Origin: JAKFDI01 sp044508835
Lineage (GTDB): Bacteria; Pseudomonadota; Gammaproteobacteria; Burkholderiales; Burkholderiaceae_C
DNA length: 64,000 bases
Direction of reading: 5' to 3'
Assembly (NCBI GenBank): GCA_044508835.1
Contig: JBIQHD010000025.1
Location: 8,738 to 72,737 of the forward strand
Position 1 is the stretch's first letter. Each line of letters starts with the position of its first letter. A program made the translations under genes and the position numbers. Shown here one piece after another: positions 47,452 to 56,688 of the stretch. The notes beneath the pieces are model-generated. The model was not told where the DNA came from and searched no databases. It saw only the letters and a program-made list of their open reading frames with translations.

Positions 47452-47499
47452 TGGTCGGGGTGGCGGGATTCGAACTCGCGACCCCTTGCACCCCATGCA
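47452..47499 (-). tRNA. 3' fragment of tRNA-Pro(GGG), attachment core
   Basis: On the minus strand, 48 nt read as the 3' part of a tRNA-Pro: anticodon loop ATGGGGT (GGG anticodon), the 3' stem GCAAG, the variable region, the T-arm GAGTTCGAATCCC, the acceptor strand CACCCCG, the A discriminator and CCA. The match stops abruptly at 47500. The D-arm and 5' acceptor are missing, so this is not a functional tRNA. Together with the integrase next to it, it marks an att junction. The complete gene, rebuilt at the other end of the element, should be outside the window. Confidence 0.82.
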
Positions 47500-47616
47500 T
47501 TCTAACAGGGCTCTTGTGAGACGCCGCGGGACAACCGAACTCCTTGTGAATCAAGGACTTAGTTAGGACAATCGATTCCGATCGATTTCTCATCAGACCA
47601 CGAAATCCCGCTCACG

Positions 47617-47638
47617 GTTTACCCCTCAGTTTACCCCT
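47617..47638. repeat. Direct repeat upstream of the integrase
   Basis: GTTTACCCCT occurs at 47617-47626 and again at 47629-47638, 18 nt upstream of the integrase ATG. Such pairs are often integrase arm-type or excisionase sites. That role is inferred. The rest of 47500-47655 holds the att flank and no gene I can support. Confidence 0.5.
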
Positions 47639-47655
47639 GGAGCCTTGGACAGCCC

Positions 47656-49161
47656 ATGACCCGCTACCCCAAGTCCGGCCGTGGCCGCAAGTGGACCGTC
47701 GCCGAACTGAAGGCGATCAGGCCGGATTGGAAGGGTGACACGCTGGCTGACGGCGAAGGCCTTTCCGGCGCCGTTCGAAACAACGACGGGGACACCGTGA
47801 CCATCCATTGGCGGTACGCGTTCAAGCGCGCCGGGCGGGTCGCGTGGCACTACTGTGGCACATGGCCGGTCGTGTCGCTCGAAGCGGTCCGACTTGCCCG
47901 TGACGCGGCACGCGACGCACTTCGTCGTGGCGCCGATCCGAATGAGAAGCGGCAGGCAGATCGCATCGAGGAGCGGGAAAGGGTCCGGGCGACCATCGCT
48001 GCCGACGAGAGGCGGCGGTCCGAGGACGCTACGGTCGAAGAGTTGGCGCGAGAGTGGCTCAAGAGCGGCCTGCTGCGGAAGGACGGCAACGCAGACCTGC
48101 GCCGCTCGTTCGAGAAGGACCTGTTTCCTCGTGTGGGCAGCACCTCCGTGCGCAAGGTCACCGAGCAGGACCTTCGCAACGTCTTGCTCGCGATCGTCGG
48201 TCGGGGCTCGCCTCGCGTTGCTGTGCGCCTCTGGCGCGACCTGCGGCAGATGTTCTCGTGGGCGGAGAAGCGGAAGCCCTGGCGGATGCTGCTGATCGAC
48301 GGCAACCCGGCCGAACTGATCCGCATCGAGACTGTCGTCCCGCCGGACTATGACCTTACCAACACCCGCAGCCGCACGCTGAGTCCAGCGGAGATCCGCG
48401 AGCTTCACGCCATCTTCGAGCGCATGGACACCGCCTACAAGGCCGCACCGGACCGCCGGGCCGCTGCGCGCCCCCTGCAGCCGGAGAGTCGCATTGCACT
48501 CTGGATCTGCCTGTGCACCGCATGCCGCATCGGCGAGCTGTTGCTCGCCGAGTGGAAGCACCTCGACCTCGACCGGGCAATCTGGTTCATCCCGGTAGAC
48601 AACGTCAAGGGCACGCGCGGGAAGAAGCAAGAGCACCACATCTACCTGTCCGGCTTCGCCTTGAAGCAGTTCAAGGGGCTCCTTGCGCTGACAGGAAAGC
48701 AACGCTGGTGCTTTCCCTCTCGCGACGGCGAGCTTCACCTCGACCTCAAGACGATCAGCAAGCAGGTCGGAGACCGGCAGCAGCGGTTCAAGGAACGCGT
48801 CAAGCTGAAGCGTCGCTGCCATGACGACACGCTCGTGCTCGCTGGCGGCACCAATGGTGCCTGGACACCGCATGACCTGCGGAGAACCGCCGCGACGATG
48901 ATGCAGGCGCTCGGCGTATCACCGGACGTGATCGATCGCTGCCAGAACCACGTTCTCGCCGGCAGCAAGGTGCGCCGGCATTATTTGAAGCATGAGTACG
49001 CGGCCGAGACGCGCGATGCATGGGCAAAGCTCGGTACAGAACTCGAGGCGATTCTGCGCCGCGGTTCAGCCAACGCGAAGCCGAGGTCGCCAGGGCGTGG
49101 TGCGCAGTCTCCGATCGGTCGCCCCGTCGGTTTGGCTCACGAATCTGCGTCGGCGACGTGA
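47656..49161 (+). CDS. Tyrosine site-specific integrase (P4-like)
   Basis: A 501-aa phage/island integrase. The N-terminal third has a DUF4102-like DNA-binding part (KWTVAELKAIRPDWKGDTLADGEGLSG). The core-binding domain follows. The catalytic domain has Arg in CRIGELLLAEW (near residue 290), HDLRRTAATM (H-x-x-R near 405), a His in CQNHV and the nucleophile Tyr in RRHYLKHEY (near 443). All tetrad positions are present, so it may be active. The gene is adjacent to the tRNA-Pro fragment and drove insertion of the island. Codon use here is visibly less GC-rich than in the backbone to the left. Confidence 0.94.
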   Translation: MTRYPKSGRGRKWTVAELKAIRPDWKGDTLADGEGLSGAVRNNDGDTVTIHWRYAFKRAGRVAWHYCGTWPVVSLEAVRLARDAARDALRRGADPNEKRQADRIEERERVRATIAADERRRSEDATVEELAREWLKSGLLRKDGNADLRRSFEKDLFPRVGSTSVRKVTEQDLRNVLLAIVGRGSPRVAVRLWRDLRQMFSWAEKRKPWRMLLIDGNPAELIRIETVVPPDYDLTNTRSRTLSPAEIRELHAIFERMDTAYKAAPDRRAAARPLQPESRIALWICLCTACRIGELLLAEWKHLDLDRAIWFIPVDNVKGTRGKKQEHHIYLSGFALKQFKGLLALTGKQRWCFPSRDGELHLDLKTISKQVGDRQQRFKERVKLKRRCHDDTLVLAGGTNGAWTPHDLRRTAATMMQALGVSPDVIDRCQNHVLAGSKVRRHYLKHEYAAETRDAWAKLGTELEAILRRGSANAKPRSPGRGAQSPIGRPVGLAHESASAT

Positions 49162-49404
49162 TGCGGCACGTCTGCGGGCTACGGCGTCAACCGCACTGTA
49201 CACAGACCGCGACCCTGTGCTGTCCGTGGCCGCAGCGGCCTCAGCGTCAACGGTGCAACGCAGGCGACGCCCATCACCGCTCGTTCATGCGTCCGGTCCT
49301 ACCGAGAAGCGAACGAGGGCAAGCACTAGGTGGCTTCCCACCGGGTAGACGGCCACATTGAGTTGCATGCCCTGGTCGTTCGCAATCACGACCGTCACCG
49401 ACCC
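49162..49404. other. Gap between integrase and defence genes
   Basis: No gene, RNA or repeat is supported in these 243 nt between the converging integrase and the 355-aa protein gene. Short ORFs here are not conserved-looking. Confidence 0.5.
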
Positions 49405-50472
49405 CTACAACAGCTCAAGCGCCTCGTCCGGCGTCAGCGGCTCCAGATGCGCCAACCGGTTACGAAGGCGCCGGTACTTGTCGGCCAGCCTCACGACATC
49501 GGCCGGCAGCCCGTGCTGCTTGGCAAGGGTGAGAAGCTCGCCCAACTCAAGGTCGTCAAGGTCCCGCAAATTCGCTGGCAAACGCCGCGTATCTTTCATC
49601 CGGCGGGCCAGTTGTCGGCGCTTCAGTTCCAACGCCGGCAACAGCTCGGCCGCCTGAGCTGCCCAGAGTCGCGTCGATAGCTCCGCCGCGGCCTTGCCAT
49701 TGTGCAGAAGCACCAAGGCATGCTCGGAACGCGTGCCGTCGAAGTCGGCCAGGCCTCCCTCCTCCCAAGTCGTGCCATGGGGCCGCCAGCTTGCAGTCGG
49801 ATCATCCGCGGCTTGTATCGCCCGAACCGGGTCGAACAACTCATGCCAATCCAGCTTCAGCAAACGATCGACGAGATCAAAGTCCCACAGCGCCAGCCGC
49901 ATCACGATGCGCGCGATGAGTTTCGCTTGAGCATCGATACGTCCACTCTTGAGTCGCAGCGACTGAATCACGTAGCTGAAGACATCGGCCTCGCCCACGT
50001 GCCCATTCCAGACCAGCGATCGCAGGGCAGGCGCCCGGGCAGGCAGTCGATTCGGCGACACGCCAGTGGCCAGGACCAGGAACTGGGTTCTATCGAACAC
50101 TCCGACGGATCTGCACGCGCTGGCATACTCGTCCAGAAAGCGAGCCCAGGCCGGCCAGCTCGGGGTGTCCACGCCCTTTACGAGGACGACGCGCTGGCCA
50201 CCTAACGCGGCTATCAGGGACGCGGCCGTTCGACCCGAAGGCCTGTCGTCCCCGATATCCAGTTCGGCATAGATGTCGTCGATCGGCAGCCGCCCACTCG
50301 GAGTCAGCGGCGGCGTGGGGCGCAAGCCATCCGGCAGACGGTCGTCCAGAATCGACGCGATCGAGTCCGCTGCCGTCACCGGCGCCCCGATGACGACGTT
50401 GTCGCCGACGCGAAGGGCGTCGCCCACGGCTTCGACGAAGGCCGCCGGCCCTGGAAGAGACCACGAGTCCAT
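49405..50472 (-). CDS. Unrecognised 355-aa protein with degenerate ATPase-like N-terminus and C-terminal HEPN-like motif
   Basis: I do not recognise this family. The N-terminus DNVVIGAPVTAADSIASIL occupies the place of a P-loop, but Walker A is absent. QRVVLVKGVDTPSWPAW, then TQFLVLATG, have the spacing of an inactive AAA/STAND domain. The C-terminus is helical and ends RRLRNRLAHLEPLTPDEALELL, where R337-N338 and H342 form an RNxxxH pattern like the catalytic motif of HEPN ribonucleases. The gene is the last of a leftward operon. Its ATG shares one base with the stop of the giant ATPase gene (TGATG), so it is made with that protein. Longer upstream reading in this frame is a shadow. Confidence 0.8.
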   Translation of the reverse strand: MDSWSLPGPAAFVEAVGDALRVGDNVVIGAPVTAADSIASILDDRLPDGLRPTPPLTPSGRLPIDDIYAELDIGDDRPSGRTAASLIAALGGQRVVLVKGVDTPSWPAWARFLDEYASACRSVGVFDRTQFLVLATGVSPNRLPARAPALRSLVWNGHVGEADVFSYVIQSLRLKSGRIDAQAKLIARIVMRLALWDFDLVDRLLKLDWHELFDPVRAIQAADDPTASWRPHGTTWEEGGLADFDGTRSEHALVLLHNGKAAAELSTRLWAAQAAELLPALELKRRQLARRMKDTRRLPANLRDLDDLELGELLTLAKQHGLPADVVRLADKYRRLRNRLAHLEPLTPDEALELL

Positions 50473-53400
50473 CAGCCCTTGGCACCCAGCAGGATGTCGG
50501 CCGCGATGCGATCCACCGTCCAGAAGCCAGCACCTTCGTGCCGGGTCAGCCCCAGCAACTCTCCCCAGCGCAAACTGGTACCGACCCGTTCCTGGGCCAT
50601 CTCGGCCACCGCGGCCAGTTCGCCGGCCTCCACCGGCTCGCGCAACTGCGCCAACACGTCGATCACCGTCGTCGGCTCGGCGACGTCCCAGCCGAACTGC
50701 CTCCGAAACTCCGCGTTCTCGGCTTGACTTGTTCCGCGCCAGCGACCACCTGATCCCAGCCGCTCCCTCAGCGTGCGCAACTCCGTGCAGTCCCCGGCCA
50801 GTTCCGTGATCAGCGCCGGCCACAGCCCCGTGGCGTCCGCGAGCCGGCGGCGCTCCTCCGGTTCCAGTTGCAGTTGCCGCTCTTCCAGCCAATGGCGCAG
50901 GAAGCTGTCGTTCCATTGCAGCAGCGACATCCACGGCGGTCCGCCACCCTCGGCACCTTGCCCATCGCGCAGTAGCCGCCACAGGGTCGCCGGCTCGGCA
51001 ACGAACACCAGGGACGCGAAATTGTTCTCCGAACGCAGGTTTTTCAGCCGCGCATGGGCCTCCTGCAACCACAGCTCGGTCCAGGGCGTGGTCTCGGGAA
51101 TCACGAACACCGACACCTGATCCTTGGGGCGCTCCAACAACGCCGCCTGCAGCGCATTGCCGAACGACTGACGCTCCGAGCAGGCCGCCAGCACGACCGG
51201 TGCGGCGTCTCTCCCCAGGTAGTCGGTCAGGCTAGGAACCACGTCCGTGATGCCGGCCGCCTGGGTACCCGCCACCACGGTGACGTGGTTCTCCCGTTGC
51301 AACAGCCGGCTGATCTGTTGATAGGTGAACGCACTACGCGCCGGCTTTGTCGGCGCACGCCGCAGCGGCGGCCGAAAAGTGGCCGACTCGAACTCGACGG
51401 CGGGCTCGCGCTCCCTGTTCAAGACAGTCTCGATCTCCTCCTCCGTGCCCAGCAGCAGCAGCACGTTAGGATTGCGGAGCACGTATCGGCCTGGGGACGG
51501 ATCGCGCAGCACGCCCAGTCCCACCATCTCGTCGAGCAGCACCTGGAAGTCCAGTTCGCCCGTGTCGCGGAAACCCTGCGGCCACCAGCGCAGCGCCCCC
51601 GCCTGGCGAATCGTCTGCCAGTGCATGCCGTCGCTTTGGGAGTAGCGGTCGCGCAGCAAGTCCAGCGCCATCGCGTAGGCCAGCACCTCATAGCGCGGGT
51701 CCAGTTGCAGCGTCAGCCGGAACTTCGCGCGGATCTCGTCGCGCAAGGCGTCGCTCGAATAGACCTGCTCGATGTCCCGATCGGTCACCACGTAACGCGG
51801 GCCTTGCAGTCGCTGGCGCCCAACCACCTGATTGAGCATGTTGCGCAACAGCTGCGAGCAGTAAAGCTGGATCAGGCTCGGGTAGTAGTTGGTCTGCGCC
51901 AGGATCCGGATCACCAAGCTCTTGGACTCGAACACGAACCCGGCAGCGGCCATAGGCTTGCGGATAAGATCGGCCGCCTCCTTGACCTCGTTCTCCTCGT
52001 GCAGCGGTCCGATCTCGATCGGCTCGCCGAAATGCGCCAGCGGATGGTTCGGCCGCTCGGTCATGCGCAGCACGTTGTGAAGACCGGCAAAGACGACCTT
52101 GAAGCGCCGCTGGGTATCGTCCATCAGCTGCTTGAGCTTGCGGGTCTCCTCGAAGTCGTTCCTGCCGTCCTGCTCGAAGAACCGGTCCGCCTCGTCCAGC
52201 AGCAGCAGCACGCGCCGGTCGGCATTCGCGGCGAGGAAATCGCGGATGGCCCTGATCACCGCGTCCGCGCCCTGCTTCTTGCCTGGCACCGGCGCCGACG
52301 ACTTGGCGTCTAGTACCTGCAGCTCCTTCAGCTTCTCGTGCAGCGTGAGCCAGATCTCGCCCGCCGCCAGGCTGACGCCGATGCCCTCGGCCCGCAAATC
52401 GATCCAGCGCGCGAAGTGCCCGCGCGCGGGCAAATGGAACGACTGCTCGGCGCGCTTGAGCAGCGCCGTCTTGCCGAGCTGGCGCCCGCCATAGATGAAG
52501 CAGCGGCCGTTCAGGCCCCGCACGGCTTCGAGCTCCAGGCCTCGGCCGTAGAACATCTCGGGCGGCACCAGCCCCGCCGTCGCGTCGTACGGCAGCGAAT
52601 ACGAAAACGGCATCGCCACGTCGAACCAGGCCCGCAGCCGCGAGCCGGTCGCGGTGCATAGGTAAACGAGCAGGGTCTCGTCCAGCAGCACGAGGGAACG
52701 ACGCTTCGCCTTCGTCAGCCGGCCCAGGTCGCGCCACTTGCGCTCACTCATGCGCCCGAAGTACAGCAGCAGCGCAGGCCGGTTCACGGACGCATCGCCC
52801 ACCCACTGCAGCAAGTCGTCTTCGGTCGGTCGGCCCCACACGCAGATCACGCGATAGCGCCCGCCCGCGGAAGAGCCGTACATCGGCAGCGGGCAGATGT
52901 GCCGATCCTCGATGGCCGCCGCATCCAGCGTCCAGACCTCGCGCCCCGACACGCGCTCTGCGCGCAGCAGATCCTTGACGGTGAAACCCAGTCCCGTGAG
53001 CAAAAACTCCAATCGAATGCGCTCGCCTTCCTGCCGGGCCTTCATGTCCACCCAGGACGCATACATCTTGGCGGCCTGCGCGCGCTGAGCGCCGTCGACA
53101 CGCTGCGCATCCAGGCCGGGAATCGCTTGTCCCTGCTTGATAGCCTGCTCGACCGTGTCGCGCTTGTGATCTTCGAGCCAGGCTTCGATCGCCTGCATCG
53201 ACACAGGGAAGAAGTGGTCGAATCCCTCGCGCGCCTCTTCGTCCAGGTCGGTCGGCGCAGGCTTTCCTTGCTGGAGCCAGTGCACGAGCTCGCGCGCCGT
53301 CGCGATGTCGCCCTCGGCGAGCGCCTGCTCCACCTCTACCACCGAGGCGCGCATGGACTCGGTGGGCGCAATGCTGTTCAACGCCGAGCGAACCGCCTGC

Positions 53401-56400
53401 GCCTGCGCAGCGCGCGCGTCCATCACGCGATCGCGAATCTCCTTAATCTGCGCCATGACGACATCGAATCGGCGCATCTCTTCCAGCTGGGCCTCCCAGC
53501 GCGCCAGCCGGCTCTCGAACTGGCTGCGATCGGCATCGGGCAGGTAGCCGTATGCCAGCCCAACCTCCACCGAACGTCGGCAGTCGGCAATGCTGCTGCG
53601 CACGATTTGCTTCCAGCGTTCGCGCTCGGCACGCAGCTGCACGGACTCAGGTTCCACGAGCCCAGCCTCGACCATCATCTCCACGCCCAGCAGGTCGCCG
53701 CGGGACAAACGCTGCCGCAGCGCCTGTTCAGCCTGGGCCGGCTCTCGCGTCAGCAGCTTGATCATCGCCAGCCCCTCGGCGGCCGACATGTCCACGGTCC
53801 AGTCTTCGGCCAGGGGCAGGTCCGCGAGGCACAGAAGCGGCCGCCCAAGCACCTCGGCCGGCATTGGCTCGGCATCGGCCAGCGGCGACGCACTGTCGAA
53901 CAAGGCCAGCAGGCCACGCACCGCCCGAAGCGCCTGCTGCTGACCGCCAGCCACCAACCCCCAAGGATCGTGGTCGGGAACGCGCAGCAGTTCCTGCTCC
54001 ACCGCAGCCTGCTTCTCGCGCAAGGCGGAATGCACGGCTTCGAGCCGGTCGCGCAACTGATCCCCGTGGCCACCCAGCAACTCGACCTGCACCAACCACT
54101 GGCGCGGCAGCTTCAAGGCTTCGTCGACGAGACGCAGCAGGTGCTCCAACGCGCCCGCGTGGATGTCTTCTCCCCGACGGCGCTCGTTCAACTTGCGGTC
54201 CGTGAAGTGAATCAGCCGCGTCACCTGGTCCGGGTCCGACAGCACCGCCAGTCGCTCGCGCACGCGCTGGGCGTCCGCAATCCGGTTGTGCACCACCGGG
54301 GCGACCAACGCATCGATCTCACCGCCCGACCGAATCCACCGCTTCCACACGGCGGTGGCCGCCGCAAACTTAATCGTGTAGGCCTGCGCCTGCACCCGCA
54401 GCCAGTCGTCGGCCGTGTGTTGCAGGGCCTGCAGGTCGGCACGGATGGCCGCCTCGCCGCGCGCCTTTCGCAGCACCGTTGGCTCGATCCGGAAACCCAC
54501 AAGCTTCGAGCTCAGCTCGCGCAAGCGCTGGACCAGCGCGTACAGCGCCGGGTAGTGACCGTCCTGATGCAGGTAGGCCGCCACGGTGGCCGCACTCGTG
54601 CTGGGCGCGAGCACCATTGGCCGCAAGGTCGCCGCTGCCAGCAGCAGATTGATTGCCGCATGCCAGGCCCGCGGCGTATCGGCCGCATAGTCTTCAGGGA
54701 CGAGCTGTTCGAAACGCGCTCCCAGCGCAGCTTGCAGCGGCCCATCGGGCAGCATCAGTTCTTCGGCCAGCGCCGTTGCCGCCAGCAGGTCCGGAGGCGG
54801 CACCTTCGTCCCCGCGTGCGCCAGTTCGATCCAGCGCGCCGCCTGGTACGCCAGCGCCGGCTGGCCCGCGATCAGCGATGCCCAGATCGAGCGGCACAGG
54901 TCGCCGGCGGCCTCGGAATACGGATCGGCGACGACATGCTGCGCGGTCGCATCTTCGGTCGGCGCAGGCGCCGCCGGTGCGGTTTGTTCTTCGGGCACGA
55001 CTGCTGACGCTTCGGCGCGCGGGTCGGTCTGCTCGAACACGGCAGCGGCCTGCTCCGCAGACTCTGCTGCCTCGGCAGCCTCGGGCTCGAACTCGGGCAA
55101 CGCCTGAACCTGTGCGCTTGGCTCGGTCTCGGCAGGCGGGGCCACGGCTTCGTCAGTGTCCGCGTGATCGCCCAGCAACGGGTCTGCCACCGACTCGCTG
55201 GGCTGGTCCGCCCCGTTCAGCCTAGCGACGTAGTCTGCCGAGTAGTCGAACGGCTCCGAGAAGGGCGAAGCACCGTCGATCAGGCGGTCATAGCGCGATT
55301 GCTGATACGCCAGTGCGTCGGAAAGTCCTTGCTGCGCCTCGGTCTGCCGGCGCCGCGCGGCCGCCTGCGCGCCGAAGCGCTTGGCCTCCTGGCCCGCCTG
55401 CTCGGCCACCTGCACGGCCATCCGCTTGTCCGCCACCGTTCCGGTTGCCTGCACATACAGGTCCGCGGCCTCTTCGGTCCGGGCCACGGCAAGCTCCGCG
55501 TCGGCCGCCAACTCCTCGATCGCCTCCGGCTCGTGCCGCACCGCCAGCGCTAGCTGCCAGCGGGCGTCGATCTGGGCGATCAGTTCGGCATCCAGCCACT
55601 CGAGCCCGCTGCGCGTGCTCAGGGCTCGCAGATGCACCATCAACTCGCGGCGCCGCGCGTCGAAGTGCTCGGTCAGGGGCCCCTCGCGCTGCGGCAGCGT
55701 CGCCCCGAGCTCGCCGAACTCGTCGGCCAGCGCAGCGAGGTCGGCCACGGCTTCCTGCGTCGGGTGCTCCTTGAGTTCCGCCGTCACGGCATCCAGCCGG
55801 CCCAGCAACTCGGCCCACCGGGGCTCATCCACCGCGGCAGTGCTTGCCTCGGCGACACGATCCTCCGTGTCGTCGCGCTGGACAGCGGTTGCCGGCGCGG
55901 CACTCGCCCCGTCGTCAACTTCCTCCGCACGGGCGGTCTGCGCCATGGCACCCAGTTCCGGCGCCAGCTGCGGGCAGCGGCTCAGCGCCTCATCGACGAA
56001 CCAGCGCGTCCAGCCGATGGACGACAGCGCAAACACCGCCCGCCCTGCCTTCGCACGCCGGTCGGCGCTCAGTTCGGCCCAACGCCCCAGGTCTTCGACG
56101 ATGCGCGGCCACAGCATGAACATGCCCGGCGACCCGCCGCCCTTGTCGAATGCAGGGTGCGACTCGATGCGCTCGCGGATGCGCGGCCATTCAGGGCAGG
56201 CGCGATTCAGCACCGCCTCGTCCAGCGGCAGGCCGAGCCAGTCGGGCGCGTAGTCCATCAACAGCGGCACGGCCAGCGCGGTGGCATAGGCCGGGCTGCG
56301 CATCAACGTGCCCTGGCCGCTGCGCATCTTGGCGACGACGCTCCAGAAGCTGCGGAACTGGTCTTCGGCACGCTCGTATCGCGGCGGCACCTTGACGTCA

Positions 56401-56591
56401 GAGCGGGCCAGGTCGGGCAAGGGGCCTGTGCGGCTCGGGTACCTCTGCATGTCGCGTCGCCGGTCCCGGTTCAGGCCCGTTTGCCGCCGCATCAGCGCGA
56501 TGACGGCGGTCTCCCGGCCCTCCTTGCGGAGCAGGGACGCGGGCAGGCCGGAGACGGGTTCGTGAACGTACGGGTTTTCGTCAGCTTGCAT
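50472..56591 (-). CDS. Giant AAA/STAND-like ATPase (2039 aa), candidate defence protein
   Basis: A 2039-aa protein. The first 1300 residues are mostly helical, with acidic and coiled-coil-like stretches (a Glu/Ala-rich linker near 470-540) and no domain I can name. A nucleotide-binding module follows. YGRGLELEAVRGL leads to the Walker A GGRQLGKTALLKR near 1367. VLLLLDEADRFFE near 1464 is Walker B, and VVFAGLHNVLRMTERPNHPL continues an Orc1/STAND-like fold. The remaining 550 residues include winged-helix-like parts and a second degenerate ATPase-like segment. I choose the ATG at 56591, since the ATG at 56699 would translate the dispersed repeat and overlap the helicase gene. It is coupled to the 355-aa gene and lies 97 nt after the helicase gene. 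Function is inferred from context. Confidence 0.85.
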   Translation of the reverse strand: MQADENPYVHEPVSGLPASLLRKEGRETAVIALMRRQTGLNRDRRRDMQRYPSRTGPLPDLARSDVKVPPRYERAEDQFRSFWSVVAKMRSGQGTLMRSPAYATALAVPLLMDYAPDWLGLPLDEAVLNRACPEWPRIRERIESHPAFDKGGGSPGMFMLWPRIVEDLGRWAELSADRRAKAGRAVFALSSIGWTRWFVDEALSRCPQLAPELGAMAQTARAEEVDDGASAAPATAVQRDDTEDRVAEASTAAVDEPRWAELLGRLDAVTAELKEHPTQEAVADLAALADEFGELGATLPQREGPLTEHFDARRRELMVHLRALSTRSGLEWLDAELIAQIDARWQLALAVRHEPEAIEELAADAELAVARTEEAADLYVQATGTVADKRMAVQVAEQAGQEAKRFGAQAAARRRQTEAQQGLSDALAYQQSRYDRLIDGASPFSEPFDYSADYVARLNGADQPSESVADPLLGDHADTDEAVAPPAETEPSAQVQALPEFEPEAAEAAESAEQAAAVFEQTDPRAEASAVVPEEQTAPAAPAPTEDATAQHVVADPYSEAAGDLCRSIWASLIAGQPALAYQAARWIELAHAGTKVPPPDLLAATALAEELMLPDGPLQAALGARFEQLVPEDYAADTPRAWHAAINLLLAAATLRPMVLAPSTSAATVAAYLHQDGHYPALYALVQRLRELSSKLVGFRIEPTVLRKARGEAAIRADLQALQHTADDWLRVQAQAYTIKFAAATAVWKRWIRSGGEIDALVAPVVHNRIADAQRVRERLAVLSDPDQVTRLIHFTDRKLNERRRGEDIHAGALEHLLRLVDEALKLPRQWLVQVELLGGHGDQLRDRLEAVHSALREKQAAVEQELLRVPDHDPWGLVAGGQQQALRAVRGLLALFDSASPLADAEPMPAEVLGRPLLCLADLPLAEDWTVDMSAAEGLAMIKLLTREPAQAEQALRQRLSRGDLLGVEMMVEAGLVEPESVQLRAERERWKQIVRSSIADCRRSVEVGLAYGYLPDADRSQFESRLARWEAQLEEMRRFDVVMAQIKEIRDRVMDARAAQAQAVRSALNSIAPTESMRASVVEVEQALAEGDIATARELVHWLQQGKPAPTDLDEEAREGFDHFFPVSMQAIEAWLEDHKRDTVEQAIKQGQAIPGLDAQRVDGAQRAQAAKMYASWVDMKARQEGERIRLEFLLTGLGFTVKDLLRAERVSGREVWTLDAAAIEDRHICPLPMYGSSAGGRYRVICVWGRPTEDDLLQWVGDASVNRPALLLYFGRMSERKWRDLGRLTKAKRRSLVLLDETLLVYLCTATGSRLRAWFDVAMPFSYSLPYDATAGLVPPEMFYGRGLELEAVRGLNGRCFIYGGRQLGKTALLKRAEQSFHLPARGHFARWIDLRAEGIGVSLAAGEIWLTLHEKLKELQVLDAKSSAPVPGKKQGADAVIRAIRDFLAANADRRVLLLLDEADRFFEQDGRNDFEETRKLKQLMDDTQRRFKVVFAGLHNVLRMTERPNHPLAHFGEPIEIGPLHEENEVKEAADLIRKPMAAAGFVFESKSLVIRILAQTNYYPSLIQLYCSQLLRNMLNQVVGRQRLQGPRYVVTDRDIEQVYSSDALRDEIRAKFRLTLQLDPRYEVLAYAMALDLLRDRYSQSDGMHWQTIRQAGALRWWPQGFRDTGELDFQVLLDEMVGLGVLRDPSPGRYVLRNPNVLLLLGTEEEIETVLNREREPAVEFESATFRPPLRRAPTKPARSAFTYQQISRLLQRENHVTVVAGTQAAGITDVVPSLTDYLGRDAAPVVLAACSERQSFGNALQAALLERPKDQVSVFVIPETTPWTELWLQEAHARLKNLRSENNFASLVFVAEPATLWRLLRDGQGAEGGGPPWMSLLQWNDSFLRHWLEERQLQLEPEERRRLADATGLWPALITELAGDCTELRTLRERLGSGGRWRGTSQAENAEFRRQFGWDVAEPTTVIDVLAQLREPVEAGELAAVAEMAQERVGTSLRWGELLGLTRHEGAGFWTVDRIAADILLGAKG

Positions 56592-56630
56592 CGACAGTCT
56601 GCGTAGTCGTTGACTCTTAATCGTGCGGGT

Positions 56631-56677
56631 CAGATGGTCCTGGTAAGGGCGGCCGCGGTACAGGAGTCCTGCCGGAT
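56631..56677. repeat. Dispersed 47-nt direct repeat, copy A
   Basis: Copy A lies between the helicase stop and the giant ATPase start. It shares with copy B (60688-60734, same orientation, exactly 4057 nt away) a 9-nt block CAGATGGTC, 11 variable nt, and a 27-nt block with one mismatch. The long block contains CAGGAGTCCTG, a hyphenated palindrome. Confidence 0.85.
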
Positions 56678-56688
56678 TGTGTGGCCGC

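Noticed and set aside
47452..47540. Complete tRNA gene
   Set aside because: After the anticodon loop the sequence leaves the tRNA consensus, and no D-arm or 5' acceptor strand is found. Only the 3' fragment is called.
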